Source of the DNA: JANQHS01 sp965267505
Lineage (GTDB): Bacteria; Bacteroidota; Bacteroidia; Cytophagales; CCMP332
Assembly (NCBI GenBank): GCA_965267505.1
Contig: OZ254081.1
Coordinates: 1,550,001-1,614,000, forward strand
Length of the DNA stretch: 64,000 bases
Direction: 5' to 3'
Below are positions 45,552 through 53,965 of the stretch, in pieces. The notes beneath the pieces were generated by a model that did not search any database, was not told the DNA's origin, and saw only the letters and a program-made list of their open reading frames with translations. Made by a program: the position numbers and the translations under genes. Positions within the stretch are counted from its first letter, which is position 1; the number at the start of each line of letters is the position of its first letter.

Positions 45552-46720
45552 ACTTTTGGTATTTTGTTTGGAAAAACAGCTGGAAAAAGCCTTTAGCGAG
45601 CATTTTGACTCTGGCCTTGTTTGCCTTGGGAACAACCCTGATTCTTTCGGTATCCTCCGCCAAGATGCAGATGGAAGAGCAGGTCAAAAAGAATCTTGCG
45701 GGAGTTGATATGATTGTTGGAGCAAAAGGCAGCCCATTGCAATTGGTCCTTTCCAGCCTTTTTCATATCGACTTTCCAACCGGAAATATTAAACTGAGCA
45801 TCTTGGAAAAGGTGATCAAAAATCCTTTGGTAAAGGATCACCTCCCGTTATCAATGGGAGATAACTATCAGGGGTTTAGGATCATTGGAACTGAGGAAAA
45901 TTTTTTAAACTGGTTTTCCTTGAATTTAAAAGAGGGCAAATCCTGGGATTCAGAATTTGAAGCTGTGGTCGGGTCTACAGTTGCGCGGGATCTGGGATTG
46001 AAGATCGGTGATGAATTTCATTCAGCCCATGGTTTTGAAAGTGAAGGAATGGACCATGATCATGAACATATCCATGTTGTGGGGATACTTGAGGAATCAG
46101 GCACTGCAAATGATGTACTGATCTTTGTTTCCACATCCACTGTTTGGGGAGTTCACGGATTGGGAAAAGATGAAGAATCGGAAGTTACAGCGGCACTGAT
46201 TAGATTCCGAAATCCAGGCGGAGTTGTTTCTTTCCCTCGAACCTTGAAAAGGTTTCCAGAAATAATGGCCGTGAGCCCATCGTTTGAGGTCAACCGATTA
46301 TTTCTTGTTTTTAAGCCCCTGGGAGATTTTCTGAAAATCCTGGCCTGGGTGATCATGGGAATCTCAAGTTTGAGTATAGTCTTCTCACTTTGGAATACAA
46401 TGAAGGAGAGGAATTATGAAATTGCTTTGGTAAGGGTCTTGGGAGGGTCAAGGCAAAAAGTTTTTGTATCCATGATCCTAGAGGGGCTTTTGCTTTCAGT
46501 TCAGGGGTTCCTAATTGGCCTTATTTTAAGTTGGTTTACGTCTCAATTGATCTTCCAATTGGCCCTTCCTGGGTTTCAGAGGGAGGGAGCTTGGTATTCG
46601 TTTAGCGAGGTGGAACTATTTTTATTCTTTTGGGTATTGTTTTTGGGACTTGCATCGGCAGCTATTCCTGCTTTTGTTGGGTCCAGGCAAAACATTTCAA
46701 AGGTTTTATTTTCAAGGTGA
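45548..46720 (+). CDS. FtsX-like ABC permease with His-rich periplasmic loop
   Basis: This 390-residue permease has one N-terminal span (LASILTLALFALGTTLILSV), a long periplasmic domain and three C-terminal spans, as in MacB/LolE proteins. The loop near residue 160-180 is His/Asp-rich (GMDHDHEHIHVVGIL) and could bind a metal ion; similar loops are known in permeases beside DUF3299-type proteins (recalled, not checked). It overlaps the ATPase gene and the small secreted protein gene at both ends. Confidence 0.85.
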   Translation: MNFWYFVWKNSWKKPLASILTLALFALGTTLILSVSSAKMQMEEQVKKNLAGVDMIVGAKGSPLQLVLSSLFHIDFPTGNIKLSILEKVIKNPLVKDHLPLSMGDNYQGFRIIGTEENFLNWFSLNLKEGKSWDSEFEAVVGSTVARDLGLKIGDEFHSAHGFESEGMDHDHEHIHVVGILEESGTANDVLIFVSTSTVWGVHGLGKDEESEVTAALIRFRNPGGVVSFPRTLKRFPEIMAVSPSFEVNRLFLVFKPLGDFLKILAWVIMGISSLSIVFSLWNTMKERNYEIALVRVLGGSRQKVFVSMILEGLLLSVQGFLIGLILSWFTSQLIFQLALPGFQREGAWYSFSEVELFLFFWVLFLGLASAAIPAFVGSRQNISKVLFSR

Positions 46721-47166
46721 TGAATCTTTCAAGGGTCTTAGCAGTAGTAGTTTTCATTCTCCTGGGGTGGCAGGAAAGCCATGCTCAAGGTTTGGGATTA
46801 TGGAATACTCTGGCGGATGTTAAGTATGGGACCCGCTTTGATGCCGAGCTTGAATATGATGTTGAATACCCCATTTTCTCAGAAAAAATCAAAGCACTCA
46901 ACGGAAAGGAAATAGAACTGAGAGGCTACATGATCCCTTTGGAGGAACTTCAAGGGCAGAATTTTTTTGTTATATCCGCGTTTCCCTACAATATGTGTTT
47001 CTTCTGTGGTGGAGCTGGACCTGAATCCGTGATGGAAGTCAATACCATCAAGGAGATCCCCTATTCAGAGAAGCCGATTACTATTAAGGGAATACTTGAG
47101 CTTAACGAATCGGATTATAACCACATGATGTACATTCTAAACAAGGCAGAAAAAGTAGATCCTTAG
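46720..47166 (+). CDS. Small secreted DUF3299-like protein
   Basis: The 148-residue protein starts at ATG 46720, inside the permease stop (TGATG), and has a signal peptide (MNLSRVLAVVVFILLGWQESHAQ). An upstream in-frame ATG at 46630 would add 30 residues with no signal character and lie in the permease gene, so it is rejected. The mature part has IELRGYMIPLE, FVISAFPYNMCFFCGGAGPES and PITIKGILELNESD, the DUF3299-like pattern with a CFFC motif that may bind metal. With the His-rich permease it suggests a metal-related function; this is inference. Confidence 0.68.
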   Translation: MNLSRVLAVVVFILLGWQESHAQGLGLWNTLADVKYGTRFDAELEYDVEYPIFSEKIKALNGKEIELRGYMIPLEELQGQNFFVISAFPYNMCFFCGGAGPESVMEVNTIKEIPYSEKPITIKGILELNESDYNHMMYILNKAEKVDP

Positions 47167-47171
47167 GGAAA

Positions 47172-48431
47172 ATGATCTCAAAATCTACCTTCCTAAAAAC
47201 CTCAACCAACTTATTTCTCAGGGGCCTTTCTGTAGTTTCCAAGCTTTTGCTGGTGATCTATCTGGGTAAGTACCTCAGTCTAAGTGATCTGGGCACGTAC
47301 CACATGTTCGCGATCTCTGCTGCCCTTTTCGTATTCTTTATTGGTTTCGAATTTCACTCTTTCAGTTCCAGGGAGTATGAGAAATTGGCCAAAGAGGAAG
47401 TTGGTTACTTCTTTTCAAATCAGCTACTCTTTTCTCTGGTAAGCTTTCTTCCTGGGATAGGCTTGATCCTTGGGTTTTTCTCCTTAGGATTCCTCCCCTG
47501 GGACCTTTTGCCATTCTTTGTTGGGATTCTTTTTTTCGACCTGCTCAGTTTTCAAACAGGAATCTTATTAGCATCCAGAAAGTATAGTGTTTGGTTCAAC
47601 ATTTTGTTTTTCATTCGAGGAGGGATCTGGGTTTATCTTTTTGTTGCCTGGAATTACTTGGTCCAAAGCCTTGGGCTATACGATCTTTTTTGGTTTTGGT
47701 TGGTTGGTGTTGGGGGCTCTGCTTTTATCGGGGCTATTGTCCTGATCTATCTTGGATTATGGGCACCTGTTGCATTTAAGGTTGATTGGCATTGGATCAG
47801 GAAAGGACTCAAGATCGCTTTTCCTTTTTATGTTCTTGTAATTTTTCTAAGGCTTATTGACTACCTGGATAGGTACTTCCTTGAGCTGTATCATACCAAG
47901 ACTGAAATAGGCATTTATAGTTTTTTTTCAGGCATTTCAAATGTTCCCATCATGTTGGTAAGTGCAGCTGTTTATATCCAGTACATGCCAATTTTCCTCC
48001 AGGCCTATCGCGAAGTTGATAGAGCTAAGAAGGTCAAAGCGAGCAAAGAATACCTGGGCTTAATAGCCGGAATTTTTGGGGCAGTGATAATTGGGGTTTT
48101 TCTTTTCATTGACCCCCTTCTTGAGTTTGTTGGAAAGACGGAACTTATGGATCAAAAAGAAGTTCTTTGGATCCTTTTGTTGGGGGCCCTATTCGTTTCA
48201 ATAGGCACTTATCCAAGACTGGTTCTTTATGCAAAAAGAAGAGATGGCCTATTGCTTTGGACAGGAGGAGGAACCTTGTTGCTTTGTATCCTCTTGAACT
48301 TCTTGTTGGTTCCAAATTTTGGAGTAATGGGAGCAGCGTATTCAGCCCTTGGGACCAAGTTTTCACTCTTGTTTTCAAGATTGATATTTATTCGAGCAAA
48401 GGCGAAACCAGATCCGAGCCCTTTAAGTTGA
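47172..48431 (+). CDS. Polysaccharide flippase (Wzx/MATE-like)
   Basis: This 419-residue polytopic protein has about 12 spans. The N-terminal TSTNLFLRGLSVVSKLLLVIYLGKYLSLSDLGTY is the oligosaccharide-flippase start (reduced here to ends: FLRGLSVVSKL and LSDLGTY) and the C-terminal LNFLLVPNFGVMGAAYSAL recurs in the family. Such proteins flip lipid-linked glycan units across the inner membrane. The GT4 gene begins in its stop codon (TTGA). It opens the surface-glycan cluster. Confidence 0.85.
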   Translation: MISKSTFLKTSTNLFLRGLSVVSKLLLVIYLGKYLSLSDLGTYHMFAISAALFVFFIGFEFHSFSSREYEKLAKEEVGYFFSNQLLFSLVSFLPGIGLILGFFSLGFLPWDLLPFFVGILFFDLLSFQTGILLASRKYSVWFNILFFIRGGIWVYLFVAWNYLVQSLGLYDLFWFWLVGVGGSAFIGAIVLIYLGLWAPVAFKVDWHWIRKGLKIAFPFYVLVIFLRLIDYLDRYFLELYHTKTEIGIYSFFSGISNVPIMLVSAAVYIQYMPIFLQAYREVDRAKKVKASKEYLGLIAGIFGAVIIGVFLFIDPLLEFVGKTELMDQKEVLWILLLGALFVSIGTYPRLVLYAKRRDGLLLWTGGGTLLLCILLNFLLVPNFGVMGAAYSALGTKFSLLFSRLIFIRAKAKPDPSPLS

Positions 48432-49429
48432 AACTTCTCTACGTTTATAAAAAACCCAAATCAATAAACTGGTCAAATGTTTTGGCCGAGCAAGGGCGGA
48501 TCTTGGCCCAACAGCCTGATTGCGAGTTGATAGAATTTGAAATCGATACCGGTTCGGTTTCAGCTTATTTTTCCAATAGAAAGCGGCTTGAAGCTGTATT
48601 GAATGGCAGATCGGTGGACATCATCATGGTCCATCACATAATTTGTTCCTGGCCACTTCTGCCTTGGATCAGAAAATTTTCCGGGACTAAGATCCTAATG
48701 CTACATGAGGCAGAACCCGTTTTAGGATATGGCTTCCTGTTTTCAAATTTTTTTAAGATACCAATTAAACATTGGATCCGTTACAACCGTTTTTGGAATT
48801 CTAAGCCTTTAAGCGCATTTGATCGCGTAGTTGTTCTAAGTGACGGCCAACGTGTATTTAAAAGGTATCAAAAAAGATATCATCAGATCAATTTTTTAGG
48901 GGTAGATGCTAATGGATTTCAACCCATGGACAAACATGAACAGCATGTTCCTATTGTTTTTTTTCCCTTTGGCCCTGAGAGGATTGAAAAAGGATTTGAA
49001 AACTTTGCAGAGGTCCTGGGAAAATTTGGATCAGAGGTCGATCCAAAGGTTGGGGGAGATATTCCCTTTGAAAGCATGCCTGAAGTTTTTCGTTCCGTAG
49101 ATATCCTTTTTCTTCCTGGGACATACGAAACCTATTCTCTTGTTATTCTGGAAGCAATGGCTTCCGATAATTTTATTTTGGTAAATGAGAATGTTGGCAT
49201 CATTCAAAATCTATTAAAGGATAGGAGCTTGGAGAAATTAAGGGAGTATGGAATTTATCCTGTAAGTGACGGAAAAAAAGGGTACGAAAAATTCCTGAGA
49301 GAAATTTTGGATCGAATTAAGACTGGAAAAATAGCTCGGACAAGATCTCTTTTTGAAGAAGAAGAGCTGGATATTGTTTCTGCTACCAAAAAGCTTTGGG
49401 AGTATTCAAAAAACTTGATTAGAGGATGA
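48428..49429 (+). CDS. GT-B glycosyltransferase (family 4-like)
   Basis: This 333-residue transferase starts at TTG 48428 (MKLLYVYKKPKSINW) in a TTGA overlap with the flippase stop; a longer frame starting at 48167 would lie in the flippase gene and is rejected. The C-terminal Rossmann lobe shows FFPFGPERIEKGFENF, then VDILFLPGTYETYSLVILEAMAS, the donor-binding E-x7-E pattern of GT4 enzymes. The sugar is unknown. It is followed with a 4-base overlap by the ligase gene. Confidence 0.82.
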   Translation: MKLLYVYKKPKSINWSNVLAEQGRILAQQPDCELIEFEIDTGSVSAYFSNRKRLEAVLNGRSVDIIMVHHIICSWPLLPWIRKFSGTKILMLHEAEPVLGYGFLFSNFFKIPIKHWIRYNRFWNSKPLSAFDRVVVLSDGQRVFKRYQKRYHQINFLGVDANGFQPMDKHEQHVPIVFFPFGPERIEKGFENFAEVLGKFGSEVDPKVGGDIPFESMPEVFRSVDILFLPGTYETYSLVILEAMASDNFILVNENVGIIQNLLKDRSLEKLREYGIYPVSDGKKGYEKFLREILDRIKTGKIARTRSLFEEEELDIVSATKKLWEYSKNLIRG

Positions 49430-50688
49430 TCAGTGTATTAATGGGTTATGGTAATCGAGGGAAAATATTCCTTTTTTTCCTTTTGGGATGTCTTTTGACC
49501 ATTCCCTTCCCTCCGGAATACAACAACCCCTTTATTGCCGGCCTTATTATTTCATTTTTCTTTTTGAGAAAAGAAGAAGGAGCTTTAATTACTTCTATTA
49601 GAGAACCTTGGGTCCTTTTGAATTTTGCATTATTCCTTTTGTACCTATTAGGAATGCTTTACACAGAGGAATCAGCCAGTGGCTGGTCGCAGGTGGAAAC
49701 GAAGTTGGGAATGTTGGTGTTTCCCTTTGTTTTATTTGGAGCAAGGAAGATCAGTTCAGGGGAAAGAAATTTTTTGCTTTTGGCATTTACAGCTTTGCTC
49801 CTAATCCTTTCCCTCATCTGCCTGGGAAATGGGATTGGACGATATCTTGATACTGGTAATAGTGCCTTCCTTGTATATAATAAGTTGGTAAAGCCGGTAT
49901 CAATTCAACCGATCTATTTTTCCCTTTTTCTTCTTTTTGTTCTGATCGTTGGCCAATCTCTTTTGATTGAAAAATTCGAGGACCTTTCAAACGCTCAAAG
50001 GGCCATATTGATTATCATTTCTTTTTACCTGGTCCTTTTTCTTTTTCTGCTGAGTTCAAGAACAAGCATAGCCGCTTTTGCTTTATGGGCAGGCCTTCGA
50101 ACAATTTTCTTCTTAGCAAAGAAGCATCAAAGGTTTTTGGTTATTGTTTTATTCTCCTTTGAAGTTCTTGTTGGCGGACTTGCTTTGACGCAGTTGGAAG
50201 TAAACAAGCTTAGGTTTCAAGAGGCCATAGACCCGAATTCAAATTATCAGACAGATACATTTGCCGGGAGATCTTTGAGGATAGAAAAATGGAAATGTTC
50301 AATAGGCCTTATAAAGGATAATTTTTTGATCGGGGTTGGGACTGGAGATGAGGATGCTGAAATGTTAAAATGCTTCAAGGCAAAAGGAATTGAGGAAGGA
50401 GTAAAATGGAAATACAATAGCCATAACCAATACCTAAGCAGCTTTGTTCAGGTTGGTGTTTCGGGTTTTATTTTTTTGATTGCCATATTGCTAATACCGA
50501 TCTGGGAAGCTTATAAGCAAAAAAGGATAGACCTTTTTGGATTAGGATTAATGTTCGCCATGGTCATTGGGACTGAGACCATGTTAAGTCGCAGATGGGG
50601 GGTTCTATTCATGACCCTTATCCTTTCAGTATGGATTATTAAGAGAATACCTAGAACCGCTAGGGGTTCCGAAGAACGTGAAAAATAA
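49426..50688 (+). CDS. O-antigen ligase-family protein
   Basis: This 420-residue protein has about 11-12 spans and the Wzy_C/WaaL-type periplasmic loop with YNSHNQYLSSFVQVGVSG, where the conserved His is catalytic in characterised ligases. It joins a lipid-linked glycan to lipid A core or polymerises it. ATG 49426 overlaps the GT4 stop. Its 3' end overlaps the convergent GT26 gene by 29 bases. Confidence 0.82.
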   Translation: MISVLMGYGNRGKIFLFFLLGCLLTIPFPPEYNNPFIAGLIISFFFLRKEEGALITSIREPWVLLNFALFLLYLLGMLYTEESASGWSQVETKLGMLVFPFVLFGARKISSGERNFLLLAFTALLLILSLICLGNGIGRYLDTGNSAFLVYNKLVKPVSIQPIYFSLFLLFVLIVGQSLLIEKFEDLSNAQRAILIIISFYLVLFLFLLSSRTSIAAFALWAGLRTIFFLAKKHQRFLVIVLFSFEVLVGGLALTQLEVNKLRFQEAIDPNSNYQTDTFAGRSLRIEKWKCSIGLIKDNFLIGVGTGDEDAEMLKCFKAKGIEEGVKWKYNSHNQYLSSFVQVGVSGFIFLIAILLIPIWEAYKQKRIDLFGLGLMFAMVIGTETMLSRRWGVLFMTLILSVWIIKRIPRTARGSEEREK

Positions 50689-51415
50689 AACGGGGATTTT
50701 CCAGCAGGTATCTTTTGCCCAATCTCCCTGGTTCTAAAAGCATTCGATAAAACCATTCCAGTTTTAGATCTCTGAACAATTTCGGTGCGACTGATTTATT
50801 TCCAGAAAAAAAGTCAAATGCTCCTCCACAAGGGAAAAATGCGTTCGCCGAAATTCTTCCCCTGTTATTCAGTATCCATCTTTCCTGGTTTGGCATTCCG
50901 AAGCCAACCAAAAGAACCTGGGGCCCATAATTATTGATTTCTTTTATTACCCTTTCGTTTTCCGAAGACCCATTGGACTTATCGAAATATCCATGATGGA
51001 CTTTTATTTGGATGCCTGGAATTCTCTCCCTGAATACATCTGCCGCTTTTCCAACGACTTCGGATTTTGCTCCCAGGAAAAATAACTTATAATCTTTCTC
51101 TTTACAGAACTTAGCAAAATTCCAAAACCAAACATTATATGCAATCTTATTTGGTACAGCTTTTCCTTTGATCCATGCACCGAGTTGTATTCCTGCTCCA
51201 TCACACATCACATATTCTACCTGCTCTTTAAAGACTTTTTTCAACCAAGAATGCTTCTCATTTGCTAATACAACCAGGTGGGCATTTGAATTAAAAAAGC
51301 ATTCCTTTCTTCCCTCTTTTACAGCCCTAACAAGGAGATTCTCATAATCTTTTTCAGTAAAAAGATCTACAGGTATCCCGCCCACTTCGATCGCTTTTTG
51401 ATTTTTAAAGTCCAT
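50660..51415 (-). CDS. WecG/TagA/CpsF-family glycosyltransferase (GT26)
   Basis: This 251-residue enzyme has the family marks: FFNSNAHLVVLAN, VEYVMCDGAGIQLGAW (with the catalytic Asp and Gly), KLFFLGAKSEVVGKA, VLLVGFGMPNQERWI and CGGAFDFFSGNKSVAPKLFR. GT26 enzymes add the second sugar to undecaprenyl-PP-linked acceptors. It is the only minus-strand gene of the glycan cluster and lies between the ligase and the initiating transferase. Confidence 0.92.
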   Translation of the reverse strand: MDFKNQKAIEVGGIPVDLFTEKDYENLLVRAVKEGRKECFFNSNAHLVVLANEKHSWLKKVFKEQVEYVMCDGAGIQLGAWIKGKAVPNKIAYNVWFWNFAKFCKEKDYKLFFLGAKSEVVGKAADVFRERIPGIQIKVHHGYFDKSNGSSENERVIKEINNYGPQVLLVGFGMPNQERWILNNRGRISANAFFPCGGAFDFFSGNKSVAPKLFRDLKLEWFYRMLLEPGRLGKRYLLENPRFIFHVLRNP

Positions 51416-51480
51416 CCCGGAATAAAGCCTGCAATTTAGAATGATTAAGGCTTCCTAGCCCCAAAGGAAATATCATAAAT

Positions 51481-52890
51481 TTGGGCCAAAGTAGACCTTT
51501 GAGAAGCCAGTACAACCGTTTTCTTAGCACCCTCTTCTTTTTCGTTGACCTTTTGGTGATCAATCTTGCCTTTTTGGCCAGCTTTATCATTCGTTTTGGA
51601 TCGATCGATCAGATCATCAACAAGTCCTTTTACAATGAGTTGTACCTTCCACTACTTCTGTTTTATAACCTGGGTTGGTTTGCTATCTCCTCATGGATGG
51701 GCTATTACAGGCCATATAAGCATCCGAAAACAATAAACATCCTTTCCAGAATAAGCAGGGTTTGCCTGGTTTTCTTTCTTTTTCTTTCCTTGTTTTTTAT
51801 ACTGATCGCACGAGAAGATTATTCCCGCCAATTCTTCTTTGTTGATTTCTTCCTGGTTTTCGCTTTTATGATCATTGCAAGGCTGGGAATACACTTTTTC
51901 TTCAGGTATTCCAGGCGAAAAGGACTATATCAAAGCAAGGTTGCAATTGTAGGAAAGGGAGAGGTTGGAGATCAGCTACAACAATATTTCAGGGACCACC
52001 CTGAACAAGGCTTTAATTTCCTGGGCTTCTTTGACAACAATGTTTCTGAGGATGTTGATGGAAATCTTGAGCAGATGAAAGTAAGATGCCTCGAAGAAGG
52101 GGTTGAGGAAATTTATGTCTCTGTTCCGGATAACACGGGTGAAGTCATTGAAGACGTATTGGATTACGGAGAGCAAAATTTGATAAAGGTCATTTTGTTG
52201 CCCAACTTTTTAAGCTTTGCTACCCGGAAGCTAGACCTGGATTTTTATGGGAATATTCCCATCCTGATAACCCAAAAAATCCCACTCGCAGATCCATTCA
52301 ACCGTTTTTCTAAACGCTTGTTTGATATTGCTTTTTCCTTGTTCATTATTGTTTTCTTTTTGAGTTGGTTAATTCCGATGCTGGGTTTGGTCATTTATCT
52401 GGATTCCCCTGGACCTATATTTTTTGCCCAAAAAAGGTCGGGTTTTAAAAATGACATCTTTAAGGTTTTCAAGTTTAGGTCTATGGTAGTCAATAAACAG
52501 TCGGATTCTGTTCAGGCTACAAGGGATGACAAAAGGATAACGCGGGTTGGAAAGTTTATTCGAAAAACTAGCATCGATGAGTTGCCGCAATTTTTTAATG
52601 TGCTAAAAGGCGATATGTCCATTGTAGGTCCAAGACCCCATATGCTTTTTCAGACCGAGGAATATTCGAAATCCATTGAAAGATATATGGTAAGGCATTT
52701 TGTTAAGCCGGGGATCACCGGGCTTGCGCAAGTTAGTGGTTATCGTGGCGAAACAAAAGATACGGCCTTGATGAAGATCAGGGTAAAAATGGATCGAATT
52801 TATATAGAGCAATGGTCTTTGTTCCTTGATGTTAAGATTATTTTTCAAACCCTTTTCCTTGCGTTTAAAAAGCAGGAATACGCCTATTGA
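51481..52890 (+). CDS. Undecaprenyl-phosphate sugar-1-phosphate transferase (WcaJ/WbaP type)
   Basis: This 469-residue protein has four N-terminal spans, a CoA-binding-like Rossmann part (KVAIVGKGEVGDQLQQYF), one more span and a C-terminal bacterial sugar-transferase domain: KRLFDIAFSLFIIV, KVFKFRSMVVNK, TRVGKFIRKTSIDELPQFFNVL and GDMSIVGPRPH. It starts glycan assembly by putting a sugar-1-phosphate onto undecaprenyl phosphate. The only start near the first helix is TTG 51481. The next gene overlaps through TTGACC. Confidence 0.92.
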   Translation: MGQSRPLRSQYNRFLSTLFFFVDLLVINLAFLASFIIRFGSIDQIINKSFYNELYLPLLLFYNLGWFAISSWMGYYRPYKHPKTINILSRISRVCLVFFLFLSLFFILIAREDYSRQFFFVDFFLVFAFMIIARLGIHFFFRYSRRKGLYQSKVAIVGKGEVGDQLQQYFRDHPEQGFNFLGFFDNNVSEDVDGNLEQMKVRCLEEGVEEIYVSVPDNTGEVIEDVLDYGEQNLIKVILLPNFLSFATRKLDLDFYGNIPILITQKIPLADPFNRFSKRLFDIAFSLFIIVFFLSWLIPMLGLVIYLDSPGPIFFAQKRSGFKNDIFKVFKFRSMVVNKQSDSVQATRDDKRITRVGKFIRKTSIDELPQFFNVLKGDMSIVGPRPHMLFQTEEYSKSIERYMVRHFVKPGITGLAQVSGYRGETKDTALMKIRVKMDRIYIEQWSLFLDVKIIFQTLFLAFKKQEYAY

Positions 52891-52892
52891 CC

Positions 52893-53876
52893 ATGTCACC
52901 AGAAGAGATCAAAAAGGTTCATAGTGATATCCTCCGAATTTGGTCGGGATGGAAAATCTATAGAATTTATGTCTTCATTCTTTCGAATAGGGTCTTTTTC
53001 TTAAGCCTTGGAGGAGCCCTTCTATTAATTGGTTTTGGATTTTTCCTTGGATTATTTGGGGATGAAAGGACTGCAAATATCGGAGGGGCAGTTGCCTTGC
53101 TGGTGGGGTTTGTAATTATTTCTATGTTTTTCGCGCCCATATACGGGGCGAATTTTATGTACCCAAAAATCAAAGAGGAATTCTTTGAACACCTGAAAGC
53201 TTATTCCAGGATCAGAAATATGAAGTACAAAGTTGTGGGAGAAGAATTCACCAAGGATTTTCTGGCCAGCAAGCTATATCCATATCAGTTGACCAAGGTC
53301 AAAGGCTCCGACTACTTCTCGGGTTTCTCGGGGATCTTCCCTTTTCTTATTTGGAATGTTTGGGCCTGGTTTCAGGAAAAGTCCTTTCAATCACCAATGA
53401 CTAATGCAGCTGTCAACACTTCCTACATCGGCTTTGCTGGAGATCAGGTACTTTTTAAGAACAAGGCATCCTCGCATGGGCATCTAATTATCTTTTCAAA
53501 AAAGGCCGATGAGTATTTTGTTGATCTTCTTCAAAAGTTTAAAACCAATAAAAACCTGAAACAAAGCGAATTCTCAAACCCGTCCTACACCAAGAATTTT
53601 TTCGCTTTCAGAACAGGAAATTTCTCTGGCTTAAGCTCCAGGATATTCGATTACATTCTTGAGATCCATAAGGCAAACCCTGACGGCATAGCAATCCATT
53701 TCAGCCCAGACCTGATCTATGTAAATCTTCTGACCGAGAGAAAGTGGCTGGTGGGTTCGACATTTGAAAGTCCTGATAAGGTGCTTGCCGAAAACATCAT
53801 AAGATTCTCCAATCTCATGGGTGTTCCAAACCTGCTCGAAAAAGCCCTTCAAGGAAAAAAATACGGAGAAGAATAA
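52893..53876 (+). CDS. DUF3137-like membrane protein
   Basis: This 327-residue protein starts at ATG 52893, two codons after a TTG that overlaps the upstream stop. Two spans (about 30-50 and 55-80) are followed by a soluble domain with a YKVVGEEFTKDFLASKLYP region, then IHFSPDLIYVNLLTERKWL. The layout resembles DUF3137 proteins of Bacteroidota and other phyla; no role is known. It follows the sugar transferase closely but is probably not part of glycan assembly. Confidence 0.55.
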   Translation: MSPEEIKKVHSDILRIWSGWKIYRIYVFILSNRVFFLSLGGALLLIGFGFFLGLFGDERTANIGGAVALLVGFVIISMFFAPIYGANFMYPKIKEEFFEHLKAYSRIRNMKYKVVGEEFTKDFLASKLYPYQLTKVKGSDYFSGFSGIFPFLIWNVWAWFQEKSFQSPMTNAAVNTSYIGFAGDQVLFKNKASSHGHLIIFSKKADEYFVDLLQKFKTNKNLKQSEFSNPSYTKNFFAFRTGNFSGLSSRIFDYILEIHKANPDGIAIHFSPDLIYVNLLTERKWLVGSTFESPDKVLAENIIRFSNLMGVPNLLEKALQGKKYGEE

Positions 53877-53880
53877 CAGA

Positions 53881-53905
53881 GCCAAAATATGAGCTTTGTT
53901 TTGGC
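53881..53905 (+). repeat. Hairpin GCCAAAA / TTTTGGC before the PorE-like gene
   Basis: Seven-base perfect arms (53881-53887 and 53899-53905) with an 11-base loop lie 5 bases after the previous stop. No T-run follows, so it is not a standard terminator; it may be a transcript-end or 5'-UTR structure. Confidence 0.3.
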
Positions 53906-53965
53906 AAATTCGCTAAATTAGGCGACGTCATTAAATCAGAAGTTCAATTTGGACCAAGAAAGAGC

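Noticed and set aside
46630..46719. N-terminal extension of the DUF3299-like protein
   Set aside because: It lies in the permease gene; the ATG at 46720 directly begins a signal peptide.
48167..48427. N-terminal extension of the GT4 frame
   Set aside because: It lies inside the flippase gene in another frame, has no transferase features and the TTG at 48428 fits the family start.
51476..51483. TAAATTTG as a promoter for the sugar transferase
   Set aside because: It overlaps the only plausible start codon (TTG 51481), so a transcript from it would lack the start.
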